Source of the DNA: an uncultured Erysipelotrichaceae bacterium
Lineage (GTDB): Bacteria > Bacillota_I > Bacilli_A > Erysipelotrichales > Coprobacillaceae
Length of the DNA: 53,762 bases
NCBI GenBank assembly: GCA_900538465.1
Contig: UPXV01000017.1
Location: 1 to 53,762 of the forward strand
Direction: 5' to 3'
This document shows positions 1 through 8,347 of the stretch, one piece after another. Every line of letters starts with the position of its first letter. Within the stretch, counting starts at the first letter, position 1. The translations under genes were made by a program, and so were the position numbers. The notes under the pieces are model-generated. The model saw only the letters and a program-made list of their open reading frames with translations. It ran no database searches and had not been told where the DNA came from.

Positions 1-53
<53 letters not shown>

Positions 54-71
54 ATCAATGACTGCCCTAAT

Positions 72-100
72 ATATTAGCATAGCCATATTTTTTCGTCAA
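72..100 (-). promoter_or_regulatory. promoter of tRNA-Ile
   Basis: On the minus strand TTGACG (95-100) is followed after exactly 17 bases by TAATAT (72-77), then a G-rich stretch and the tRNA 5' end 18 bases further. The GGGC discriminator just after the -10 is typical of stable-RNA promoters under stringent control; that control is an inference. Confidence 0.75.
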
Positions 101-186
101 TACTTTTTTATAATTTTTTAAAAAATTGTCAAAAAAAAGAAAGGAGTTTTTAATAACACAAAATACAATCAAAAAGAAGACATCAT

Positions 187-222
187 AAAAAAATAGATCA
201 CGTCATTTTGACGGATCTATTT
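187..222 (-). terminator. intrinsic terminator overlapping the stop codon of the 150-aa gene
   Basis: A 9-bp stem (191-199 with 214-222) topped by a 5-bp inner stem (CGTCA/TGACG) is followed on the minus strand by seven T. The TAG stop of the upstream gene lies inside the right arm of the hairpin. Confidence 0.85.
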
Positions 223-669
223 ACTGAGTCGATCTATTTTTGGTAATTTATTATTTTTAATCATATCAACGAGTATAGAGCTCACATGTTCAATTGGAGA
301 ATCAGCAATAGTCTCTAATATATTATACTTATCATGAAATACAATACCCTCATTTTTTAAAATAGAATAAGCTTTTAACAAATCATATTTTGAAGCTTCA
401 ATGTTTTTATGAAAATCATATGTGCTTCCATCATTGAGATATACCTTAAAGACAACATTGCAATTTTCTCCAAATAATCCAGCATCATATTCACAATACA
501 ATACATCCACATGCTTGATTTCATTTAACTTAATAGTCATATTCTTTTCCTTTTTTTGAACTAAATTTTCATATAAACTATTGAGTTGATGAATGATTAA
601 TAAATGCTTTTCTAAATCAATTGAATAACCATTGTGCTCAGTACCAATACAAATAATGTTTTTGTCCAT
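217..669 (-). CDS. hypothetical 150-aa protein, probably with a frameshifted start
   Basis: No family recognised. The protein is soluble, acidic to neutral, with a central beta-rich stretch (residues about 50-85) and a helical C-terminus; it has no signal peptide or membrane segment. The annotated ATG at 669 has a poor ribosome site. A strong AGGAGG (about 714-719) sits instead before an ATG at 708-710, which is in another frame and reads only 32 codons. One added base near 688 would join the two frames and extend the protein by 14 residues (start MTKEAIFLK). I therefore suspect a one-base deletion near the 5' end, or a sequencing error. A monocistronic unit with its own terminator. Confidence 0.6.
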   Translation of the reverse strand: MDKNIICIGTEHNGYSIDLEKHLLIIHQLNSLYENLVQKKEKNMTIKLNEIKHVDVLYCEYDAGLFGENCNVVFKVYLNDGSTYDFHKNIEASKYDLLKAYSILKNEGIVFHDKYNILETIADSPIEHVSSILVDMIKNNKLPKIDRLSK

Positions 670-847
670 ATTTTGGCGTATAACTTAAGAAAAATGGCCT
701 CTTTCGTCATACATCCTCCTTTCTATTTTATATATATATTATATCAATTAAACATATTAAACTCAATGCAAAGAAAAAAAGAAACACTTTTTTAATAAGC
801 AAAGTGAATTTTACTTATTAGATTTTTAGATTATAAATTTGGTAAGC

Positions 848-885
848 AAAAACTAGGCAAAACTGATACGTATGCCTAGTTTTTT
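848..885 (-). terminator. terminator downstream of the GGDEF-EAL gene
   Basis: AAAAACTAGGC (848-858) pairs with GCCTAGTTTTT (874-884). The T-rich flanks on both strands mean it could act in both directions; on the minus strand it closes the amidase/binding-protein/GGDEF-EAL unit. Confidence 0.85.
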
Positions 886-904
886 ATTCTGTTAAATAAT
901 CAAT

Positions 905-3898
905 TTATTTTTTTCGTTTCTTAGGTTTTTTATAAATATCTAATAACTCTTTAACAGCCTCTTGATTGATTTTTGAAGGAATACTTTGAGGTTTAGCAAA
1001 TAAATATCCTTGAATATAATCAACCTCCAGATACAAAACAACACGTAATTCCTGCATTGTTTCTACCCCTTCAGCAATGACCTTTTTATGACGCTCATGA
1101 CAGTATGAAATAATATTTTCTACAATCTTTTGTTTATCAGCATCTTTGTCTATATCACGGATAATATCCATATCAATCTTTACATAATCTGGGTTCACTG
1201 ATAATAGATTTCTTTCACTATTATAGCCACTTCCATAATCATCTAATGCTATTTGAGATTTCCAGTTTGTTAAAACTGTCTTCTTTTTCTCGAAACAACT
1301 TCTGGCTTCTTGTTCATCTTCTGTAACTTCTAAAACAACATGATCTAATAAATATCCATATTGTCTTTCAAGATCAAATAAATATTTCTCATCTAAAATT
1401 TGATTCGATATAGAATTAATAAATAATTTTTGTTCCTTTGTAACAAGTTCTTTTTGATAATAATCAGAATATGTTTCTAATGCTCCAAACCAAGTGATGA
1501 ATTCAATTTTATTCAATTGGGCTTCTAATTTCGCAAGAGAAATGATTTCTTTAGGATTTCTTAATGTTGGATGATGACTACGCATAAGAGCTTCATATCC
1601 AAATATTTCACCAGTATGTGCATCAACAATAGGTTGATAAACATAATAAATCATACTCCAATCATCTATCAACTGATGGAAATCAATACGTTTCTTTGTA
1701 ATATAAGAATTGTTTTCATAATCAGAGATATTAAACATTCCAATTTCGCCTTTAACAGTATGTTTCACAGAATACATTGCATAATCTGAAAATCTTTGTA
1801 ATTCATCAAAATCCATACTATCATCAGGATACCAGGCAATTCCTCCAGACACCCGTATTCTAACAACTTCTTCATTTGGTAATTGAACAGTTGCATGATC
1901 AATAGCGTGTTTTAATTTTTGAAGCTCTAAACTAATTTGTTCCTTCGTTTCATAACCATAATAGAAAAGATAAAACTCATCACCTGAAGTACGAGAAACA
2001 ATCGTTTTTTCTGGAGAATGATCTCTAAATGTTTCAGCAGCAGCCTTAATATAAGCATCACCACAATCATGACCATACTTATCATTAATTGCTTTTAAAT
2101 TATCCAAATCCATCATAACCAAAGCTGCCGTTTTTAATAGATGTGGATAGATACTAAACAAACGTTTCATTTGACGTTGGAAAGCACGACGATTAATTAA
2201 ATCAGTTAGAACATCATGATCTCTTTCATGTTCAATAGCTTGACGTTCTTTAATAATATCACTCACTTCTTCAATTAAACCAACACACTTTTCTTCTGTT
2301 TCCATATATCTTAGACGAAGATAGATTTGTTCTCCTTCACTTTCAAGATGATACATATATTCATTACGATTTTGTGTTGGTGTACAACAACTATCAAAAG
2401 CCTTAAATATTTTTGTAAATTCTTCAAATGTCATTCCTTGAGTATCTATATCAAAAAGCATAAAAATATCAAAGAAACTTTCCGTAATAAAGAATTGATG
2501 TGTTTGATAATCAATTTCAAATCCAGCAAGTTTTGTATTTGCCAAACGAATAATATTCGTAAAACGAGAAGCTGATTCTAAAACATCATCACTCATTTTT
2601 TCAATCGCCACAATCAATTGATCAATTTCTAAAATATTTGTTCTCTTTAAATTCAAACGTGTTGTTGCATTGGTTGTTTGAGCAATCCGTGTTGCCAAAT
2701 CAATAATTGGTTTTGAAATATATCTTGTCATAATAAACGAGATTATAAATCCAATAATAACAATAATAGTAAACATAAACATCAACATATCAATCATTTG
2801 ATTTGTCAAAGAAAATAAATCTCCTTTATCAACCAGTCCCAATAAAACCCACTGTTCTTCTTCATAAGGCGTATTGCTATTATAAAGTTTAATTGGCGAT
2901 GAAGAACAATAGATTTCATTATTGATATACTCCCCATTATTATCTTTTGTTTCAATAGTTGAAAATTGTTTAAAACTTCTTGAATAATAAGGACCATTTA
3001 AAAATAATGATTGATATGTATGATCATCTTGTTGAAGAGCTAACATATAGCCACCATGTTCATTACTTGTTAATTCATCATAATTTAATATTTTTTGTAA
3101 ATATGGAAAAGCAATATCAATTCCAATAGCTCCATAAATCTTTTGATTACATATCAAAGGAAGCATATAAGAAATACGATATGTATTACTTCCATAAAGT
3201 TGGTAGGGTTGAATCCAACAACCAACATCTTTTAAAGAAAAATCTGGATTCGTTAAAACCAATTGAAAATTATCAAATGCTTTTTGATAAAAAGCATGAT
3301 CATTCTCTTTAAATTCAAAAGATGGCTGCCAACAACTATCTGTTGGAATATTTAACTTATTAACCAATTTCATTGGTGAACGTGCTAACAACAAATCAGA
3401 CGTTCCAGAAAAATCACCCTCAGGATCATTATCAATAACATATAACCCTGGATAAAAATTATCATCTTTATGATTTTCAAATTGTCCATCACTTAAAAGA
3501 ATATATGCTCCTGTTGTTCCATGATTACGCAACATAGAAATCAATTCATTAGAAACATTATCTAATAAAACTGTACTATCATCTGAATCATAAGATAAAT
3601 TATTTAAAGAAATTTTCTTTTCATTAACTAATTTTTCTGTAATTGCATTGATTCTATTCATATCTATTTCAAGATTAGACCACTTTGTGACCATCATTGT
3701 CTGCAAATCATGTGAACGATTAAAAACTTGCTGATCAAAAAGATTTTGACTATTTTGATCTATCTCTCCTAAAACATCATAATAAACACCTATTCCAATG
3801 ATTGCGACAATAATAACAATTATCAGCATACACATTTGTATAAAAATACGTTTAAACAATGAATATTTTTTGAAGAAATCTTTATTAATAAATTTCAT
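905..3898 (-). CDS. membrane-anchored GGDEF-EAL cyclic-di-GMP enzyme with extracellular sensor
   Basis: 997 aa. Membrane segments at about residues 16-40 and 368-391 flank a large extracellular region of Cache type; a HAMP-like linker, a PAS-like stretch (about 450-545), a GGDEF domain (about 560-725) and an EAL domain (about 745-990) follow. The GGDEF signature is SGDEF (638-642), a variant known to be active in some diguanylate cyclases; no RxxD inhibitory site precedes it. The EAL domain keeps its key residues: YEAL (768-771), LEVTE, DDYGSGYN (886-893), AEGVET (942-947) and QGY. Phosphodiesterase activity is therefore likely; cyclase activity is possible. It makes and/or breaks c-di-GMP in response to an outside signal. 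The start lies 4 bases after the stop of the solute-binding lipoprotein, so the two are co-translated and probably work together. Confidence 0.95.
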   Translation of the reverse strand: MKFINKDFFKKYSLFKRIFIQMCMLIIVIIVAIIGIGVYYDVLGEIDQNSQNLFDQQVFNRSHDLQTMMVTKWSNLEIDMNRINAITEKLVNEKKISLNNLSYDSDDSTVLLDNVSNELISMLRNHGTTGAYILLSDGQFENHKDDNFYPGLYVIDNDPEGDFSGTSDLLLARSPMKLVNKLNIPTDSCWQPSFEFKENDHAFYQKAFDNFQLVLTNPDFSLKDVGCWIQPYQLYGSNTYRISYMLPLICNQKIYGAIGIDIAFPYLQKILNYDELTSNEHGGYMLALQQDDHTYQSLFLNGPYYSRSFKQFSTIETKDNNGEYINNEIYCSSSPIKLYNSNTPYEEEQWVLLGLVDKGDLFSLTNQMIDMLMFMFTIIVIIGFIISFIMTRYISKPIIDLATRIAQTTNATTRLNLKRTNILEIDQLIVAIEKMSDDVLESASRFTNIIRLANTKLAGFEIDYQTHQFFITESFFDIFMLFDIDTQGMTFEEFTKIFKAFDSCCTPTQNRNEYMYHLESEGEQIYLRLRYMETEEKCVGLIEEVSDIIKERQAIEHERDHDVLTDLINRRAFQRQMKRLFSIYPHLLKTAALVMMDLDNLKAINDKYGHDCGDAYIKAAAETFRDHSPEKTIVSRTSGDEFYLFYYGYETKEQISLELQKLKHAIDHATVQLPNEEVVRIRVSGGIAWYPDDSMDFDELQRFSDYAMYSVKHTVKGEIGMFNISDYENNSYITKKRIDFHQLIDDWSMIYYVYQPIVDAHTGEIFGYEALMRSHHPTLRNPKEIISLAKLEAQLNKIEFITWFGALETYSDYYQKELVTKEQKLFINSISNQILDEKYLFDLERQYGYLLDHVVLEVTEDEQEARSCFEKKKTVLTNWKSQIALDDYGSGYNSERNLLSVNPDYVKIDMDIIRDIDKDADKQKIVENIISYCHERHKKVIAEGVETMQELRVVLYLEVDYIQGYLFAKPQSIPSKINQEAVKELLDIYKKPKKRKK

Positions 3899-3902
3899 AA
3901 AC

Positions 3903-5321
3903 TTATCCTATAATATCTTTTAATTTTTGGTAAGTTGTTTGATACCAATCTTCAAAATTTTCATTGCTGTCATATTGTGAATAAACATCGTCTGCTGATT
4001 TTCCACTCTTTAATGCTTTTTGAGCATTTTCATAATCTTCTTTGGCTTTATCATTTAAACAATTTTCTAATTGTGTTCTTAATTTAGCACCATTATCAAA
4101 AGCTTTTGTTGTATATAATTTTTTATTATTAACAGTATCCACAGAAACTTCAATAACTTCTTTCATTAATTCAGAATTAATTTTTGTTGTTTCTTGAATT
4201 GTTTTCATTTGATTGGCTTCTTTTGTCACTGGTAAATATCCAGAATCAATTGAGAAAGTAATATTTTGTTCTTTTTGCGTAAACCATTTTAAGAATTCTA
4301 CTGAACCTTCAACATGTGCATCATCACTTTTTGTAACAACCATACCAGCCCCTTGTTGAACAGCGTATTTTTGTGCATCTTGAAATAAAGGCGCTTCTAA
4401 AACTTTTACATCTATTGGATAACTCTTTTCATCACTCACAATCACTTGTTTTGGGAAGAAAGTTGCTCCAGAAGAAGAACCAACAAAACTTATAATATTT
4501 CCTAATTTAACATCATCACTTCTAAAACGTCCTTCAGCTTTAAAATAACCATGAACATAAGGAATATAATAATTATCCCAAAGTTTCTTAACAGATTGCT
4601 TATCAAAATCTAAGACAGTTTTTCCATCTTTAATATCAATAATATCATGACCCAATTGTTTTAATCCAACAACAATATAATTCGCCATTGCATCTCTTCC
4701 AAAGAAAGCTTTTCCATCATTAGGTGTCGCAGTTAACTGATCTGTATATTCATAATATTTTTTAGCAGTTGCTGTTAAACCTTCTAAAGTTGATAAATCT
4801 GATAATTGTGCTCCAGTTGCTTTAGAAAATTTATTAAAATCAGTCATGTTAATCATCATGAGTTCAGTTGATTTTGCAATTGGGAATATTTTGAGTTCGT
4901 CATCAAACATACCTTCATCAATATATCCATCAATATATTCTGATAATTCCTTATCACTAAAATATGGTTTTAAATTCTCAACCAAATCTAATTTATCTAC
5001 TTGATAAGCAGTATCAGCATATGCAGCAAAAATATGAGGGACTTCTTTAGCACCTACTTTTTTATTTGCAGAATCTAAAACACTTTGTCCGAGTTCATTC
5101 ACATTTCCAAAGCTTGTAACTTCAACAATAATTCCTTTTTCTTTTCCTATAGATGTATTAAATTGATCAACCAATTGATTGAAAGATTCCATTTGTTTTC
5201 CAGTATAGTAGTTCCATAATCTCACTGTAACAGGATTATCTGGATCCAAATGACTCTTTGAAGAACACCCTAAACATAACAACATTGTCATACAGCAGAT
5301 AAGCTTTATTATTTTTTTCAT
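3903..5321 (-). CDS. extracellular solute-binding lipoprotein (ABC sugar-binding family 1), no permease nearby
   Basis: 472 aa from the ATG at 5321, chosen over an upstream ATG (5351) because GAAGGGGAG lies just before it and the protein then starts with a proper lipoprotein signal: MKKIIKL, a hydrophobic stretch and the lipobox LCLGC. The mature protein has the family 1 binding-protein pattern (VTVRLWNYY, then FNQLVDQFN, aromatic ligand-pocket segments, SVEFLKWF, GYLPV). Such proteins normally hand sugars or peptides to an ABC permease; none is encoded here. The next gene, 4 bases on, is a GGDEF-EAL protein with a large outside domain, so I infer a sensory role in which the loaded lipoprotein signals to c-di-GMP turnover. 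Confidence 0.9.
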   Translation of the reverse strand: MKKIIKLICCMTMLLCLGCSSKSHLDPDNPVTVRLWNYYTGKQMESFNQLVDQFNTSIGKEKGIIVEVTSFGNVNELGQSVLDSANKKVGAKEVPHIFAAYADTAYQVDKLDLVENLKPYFSDKELSEYIDGYIDEGMFDDELKIFPIAKSTELMMINMTDFNKFSKATGAQLSDLSTLEGLTATAKKYYEYTDQLTATPNDGKAFFGRDAMANYIVVGLKQLGHDIIDIKDGKTVLDFDKQSVKKLWDNYYIPYVHGYFKAEGRFRSDDVKLGNIISFVGSSSGATFFPKQVIVSDEKSYPIDVKVLEAPLFQDAQKYAVQQGAGMVVTKSDDAHVEGSVEFLKWFTQKEQNITFSIDSGYLPVTKEANQMKTIQETTKINSELMKEVIEVSVDTVNNKKLYTTKAFDNGAKLRTQLENCLNDKAKEDYENAQKALKSGKSADDVYSQYDSNENFEDWYQTTYQKLKDIIG

Positions 5322-5382
5322 ATTATTACTCCCCTTCAATGATATTATCATATCATTATTGACAAATCTTTACAATAAAAAC

Positions 5383-6051
5383 CTATACCCCACCGAGCAA
5401 GGCTCCTTGGTAATTTTCAATTCCATCACTAATCGCAACAGCTAATTTTTTATGATATTTTGCACTTTTCAATTGTCCTCTTTCATTAGCATTAGATAAA
5501 AAACCACACTCCACCAAAACTCCTAAAGATTGAGTTGCTCTTAAAACATAAAAACCACAAGAAGAAATTGGTTTTTTCGTTCCTGTAACTGGTCTCATAC
5601 TTTCATGAATACACTTTGCCAAACGTTCTCCCTCTTGACTATTTTTATAATAAAAAACTTGAGAACCCCAAGCCCCTGAAGAGGATGAATTCAAATGAAT
5701 ACTTAAAAACAAATCTGGTTGATATTCATCTATCTTTAAAACTCTTAAATACATATCATCTTGTTTAGAATAATTATAATTTCGTCTTGTCATATCTTGA
5801 TCATCTGTTCTTGTTAGATAAACTGTTGCCCCTCGTGATTCAAGTTCTTCTTTTAAAGCAAAACATATCTTTAAATTTAACTCATCTTCATTCACTTTTC
5901 CAACATTTGCTCCATTATCAAGTCCGCCGTGTCCTGGATCTAAAACTATGACCTTTTTAGCTAAAGATTGGGTTGATGAGACATTGATAACTGGTTTATA
6001 CATCATAATACATAACATAAAAATCATTAAAAAGGATATTGCTTTTTTCAT
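5383..6051 (-). CDS. cwlD: N-acetylmuramoyl-L-alanine amidase, CwlD-like
   Basis: 222 aa. An N-terminal signal/anchor (about residues 1-22) is followed by one Amidase_3 domain, a zinc enzyme that cuts the lactyl-amide bond of peptidoglycan. The zinc and catalytic residues are visible in DPGHGG (about 38-43), the Glu of NEDEL, SIHLNS, and VECGFLSN. Length and architecture (anchor plus bare catalytic domain, no binding repeats) match CwlD, which helps make muramic lactam in the spore cortex; the assignment to CwlD rather than another small amidase is an inference. It is the first gene of a unit with the solute-binding protein (61-nt gap) and the GGDEF-EAL protein. Confidence 0.85.
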   Translation of the reverse strand: MKKAISFLMIFMLCIMMYKPVINVSSTQSLAKKVIVLDPGHGGLDNGANVGKVNEDELNLKICFALKEELESRGATVYLTRTDDQDMTRRNYNYSKQDDMYLRVLKIDEYQPDLFLSIHLNSSSSGAWGSQVFYYKNSQEGERLAKCIHESMRPVTGTKKPISSCGFYVLRATQSLGVLVECGFLSNANERGQLKSAKYHKKLAVAISDGIENYQGALLGGV

Positions 6052-6497
6052 ATCATCACCCGTATGATTATATGTTCAAAAGCAAATGAATATGTATACG
6101 ATATAAAAAGACTTCCATTACATTTATACTTCATCAATAATATCTAAGAAACTTTTATACTGTTATAATCTTTTTCAGTGTCCTTGAACTTCTTTAAACG
6201 ATTCATCATTCAAGAAATCTCATAAACTCTAATAAAACATATAGCATTATTATAAAAGATACAATCATTACAAAAAGTATTATAAATAACAAATTTATAT
6301 TTTTATTTTAGTTGAAAAGAATTTTTTAATAAAAATACTTATGATATAATTATTTTAGAAAGATAAATAACATATAAAAATAATAAAGTCATTTTTAATG
6401 AATGTGATCATCAAAAATTGATGTACAAAATAACAAAGTCAAATGTTGAATCAATGAGGTCATTCAATTTAAAGAATAGGAAAGGAAAGTTAAAAAT
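6052..6497. other. 446-bp intergenic region between divergent genes, with a plus-strand promoter
   Basis: Very AT-rich with no credible gene. An extended -10 (TGATATAAT, 6342-6350) precedes the plus-strand gene by about 150 bases; no good -35 is seen. The leader holds three loosely similar AAAGTCA/GGTCATT words (about 6386-6465) that might bind a regulator. The promoter of the leftward amidase unit must also be here, but I cannot place it with confidence. Confidence 0.5.
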
Positions 6498-6947
6498 ATG
6501 GAAAAATATATAGAATTAAAGATAAAGAAAAGAAATTTAATGATATTTGGAGTGATTGTATTTATAGTTTGTAGCATTATAGGGTACTATTTTTGGTGTT
6601 CATATCACCCAGAAGTGACTATTAAAATTAGTGATGGTGGAACAGGAAAGGAAGGTATTAAAATTGAAGCACCTCATATGAGTATTCAACCAACTGGAAT
6701 TGCTGAACCTTCTGCATCTATAGAGTTAAAAGCCAATATTATTATCATGCAACATGAATTCTTTTGTACTTATATAAAGGATACTTATGAAACATCTGAT
6801 ATCAAACTAGATATAGAATCCCAAGATAATGAAATTACCCTTAAATATTCTGGAACAGCTACTACTAAAGATGGAAAAATTCAGAATATTGAAAAAAATT
6901 ATGATTGTGGATTTGGACTAGATGCAAATATAATTGATAGCAAGTAA
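6498..6947 (+). CDS. hypothetical membrane-anchored protein, 149 aa
   Basis: No family recognised. A basic N-terminus (residues 1-13) and one membrane segment (about 14-34) are followed by an extracellular domain of about 110 residues, rich in beta-prone sequence and acidic residues, with three Cys (one in CSYHPE at the membrane exit, one in FFCTY, one in DCGFG). It has a good ribosome site (AGGAAAGGAAAG). It is the only plus-strand gene in the first 25 kb and forms its own unit with a terminator. Confidence 0.75.
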   Translation: MEKYIELKIKKRNLMIFGVIVFIVCSIIGYYFWCSYHPEVTIKISDGGTGKEGIKIEAPHMSIQPTGIAEPSASIELKANIIIMQHEFFCTYIKDTYETSDIKLDIESQDNEITLKYSGTATTKDGKIQNIEKNYDCGFGLDANIIDSK

Positions 6948-6975
6948 ATCAATTGATTTTATATGTAGAAAACAA

Positions 6976-7009
6976 AGTGGTGACTTTCAAAATAGGTTAC
7001 TACTTTTTT
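6976..7009 (+). terminator. terminator of the 149-aa membrane protein gene
   Basis: AGTGGTGAC (6976-6984) pairs with GTTACTACT (6996-7004), with two G-T wobbles, followed by a T run on the plus strand. Confidence 0.75.
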
Positions 7010-7197
7010 ATTAAATAATATTTTTTTGAAACAACTTCTTTATTCACAGAATAAGATATGATATGAATATTGACAATATAAGAACAATTTCTGCATAATG
7101 ATTGCTAATACAGTTTTTCATATTCCTTAAATGATCAAAACTACTTAAACAACTGAATCGAAAATCATGAGTAAATGTAACTTGATTCAAATAAACA
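7010..7197. other. intergenic stretch without recognised content
   Basis: AT-rich spacer between two convergent terminators. I see no open reading frame with a ribosome site and no structured RNA. Confidence 0.6.
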
Positions 7198-7243
7198 AAA
7201 AGCAAGAATTCAATCGTTCAATCCGATTGATTTTCTTGCTTTA
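7198..7243 (-). terminator. terminator downstream of the 159-aa lipoprotein gene
   Basis: GCAAGAA (7203-7209) pairs with TTCTTGC (7234-7240), extended inside by TCAATCG/CGATTGA. A T run follows on the minus strand. Confidence 0.85.
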
Positions 7244-7317
7244 TTCAATACCTAAACCTCAAAAGATTTAAACTCGCTTCAACTTTAATTCATAATGAAT
7301 TTAAAATATCAAAAGAG

Positions 7318-7797
7318 TTATTTACCAAAACTCTTTATCATTTCACTAAACTCATCAAATTTCAAATGTGTTATTTCTCCCTTATCATTAACTTGAACTT
7401 GACCACTGACTCCAGTTTCTTGATTATTAATTAAAACTTGAGAAGTAAATGTATAATAATTATCTTGTTCTTTCACTTCAACACTTTTGCACTCTATTTT
7501 CAAATCATTCTTATATGACAATTCAAAAAAGTATACAAGTGTTTGTTCAGATAATAATCTATTTAAAGTTTTTTCTTCTATAAGACCTGCAAAATCTTTT
7601 TTGATTTCATTAAGTCCTTCTAAGAATACTGTTTCATTAATATCAGTTGATTTCATGATACGATTATAATTTTGATTAGGAGCAGTTAATATTTTATTAA
7701 CAGCATTTTCAATATTTTCAATTTTGCTATCTTTTGCTTTTGTACATCCAATAAGACATAAAACACAAAACATAAACACTAATATTTTTTTAATCAT
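7318..7797 (-). CDS. small lipoprotein of unknown function, 159 aa
   Basis: The N-terminus MIKKILVFMFCVLCLIGC is a lipoprotein signal with lipobox LIGC (Cys 18), so the mature protein should be lipid-anchored on the outer face of the membrane. The rest is one mixed alpha/beta domain: helical at about residues 25-95, then beta strands ending in a KFDEFSEMIKSF helix. No motif I recognise. It stands alone, with its own terminator and about 185 bases of AT-rich upstream DNA. Confidence 0.8.
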   Translation of the reverse strand: MIKKILVFMFCVLCLIGCTKAKDSKIENIENAVNKILTAPNQNYNRIMKSTDINETVFLEGLNEIKKDFAGLIEEKTLNRLLSEQTLVYFFELSYKNDLKIECKSVEVKEQDNYYTFTSQVLINNQETGVSGQVQVNDKGEITHLKFDEFSEMIKSFGK

Positions 7798-7982
7798 TTT
7801 TCATTTTCCTTCCCCATTTTTAATAATGGAATACAAAATCAAAAACCCTCTTTTTACAAGACTTTTAATATAACTATAATTTCAATAGTTGCTTATACAA
7901 AGTGTAACTTTAAATATTACATAACTTAATACTTTATTAATCAAATTAAGATTTGTTAATAAAATGAACTATTATATTCATA

Positions 7983-8291
7983 CTAGATACTTTCGTCTTT
8001 AAATAATGTTTTTACACATTCCATAGCTTGTTGATAATGAGAATAAGGGACATAGAATTGATACGATTCTAACATTGGTCCAACTTTCAATGAAACTCCT
8101 GCTCCCATAGCCTCTTCACAATAATAAGGAATATGATAATTTTCCAAAAGTTCTTTTAACATATCTGCCCAAATTGTCTTCTTTTCAACAAGAAAACAAT
8201 CATCATCTTTTTGAGCTTCTTTTAAATGAGCTCCACATTCTGGGCATACATCTGTATTATAAACTTGATGACATTCATGACAATAGAACAT
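7983..8291 (-). CDS. zinc-ribbon protein with DUF2007-like C-terminal domain, 102 aa
   Basis: Two CxxC knuckles (CHEC at residues 4-7, CPEC at 16-19) make an N-terminal zinc ribbon. The C-terminal part (about 35-100) has the alternating pattern of DUF2007-like putative signal-transducing domains (helix, then HIPYYCEE, then a strand, then YSHYQQAMECVKTL). No catalytic residues are visible. It has a strong AGGAGG site and a TATAAT -10 just upstream in the 57-nt gap below the MATE gene, so it can be transcribed by itself or together with MATE. Confidence 0.8.
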   Translation of the reverse strand: MFYCHECHQVYNTDVCPECGAHLKEAQKDDDCFLVEKKTIWADMLKELLENYHIPYYCEEAMGAGVSLKVGPMLESYQFYVPYSHYQQAMECVKTLFKDESI

Positions 8292-8347
8292 AAGTCATTC
8301 CTCCTCTCTTTTATTATACACTTAATTAAAGAAGATTGATAAAATAG

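Noticed and set aside
678..710. The short frame after the strong AGGAGG near 715 as a leader peptide
   Set aside because: No attenuator or codon run typical of leader peptides is seen; a frameshift explains it more simply. Kept as a finding, not as a gene.
6386..6465. Three AAAGTCA/GGTCATT words as a defined operator
   Set aside because: The words vary and have uneven spacing; in DNA this AT-rich the match is not convincing.
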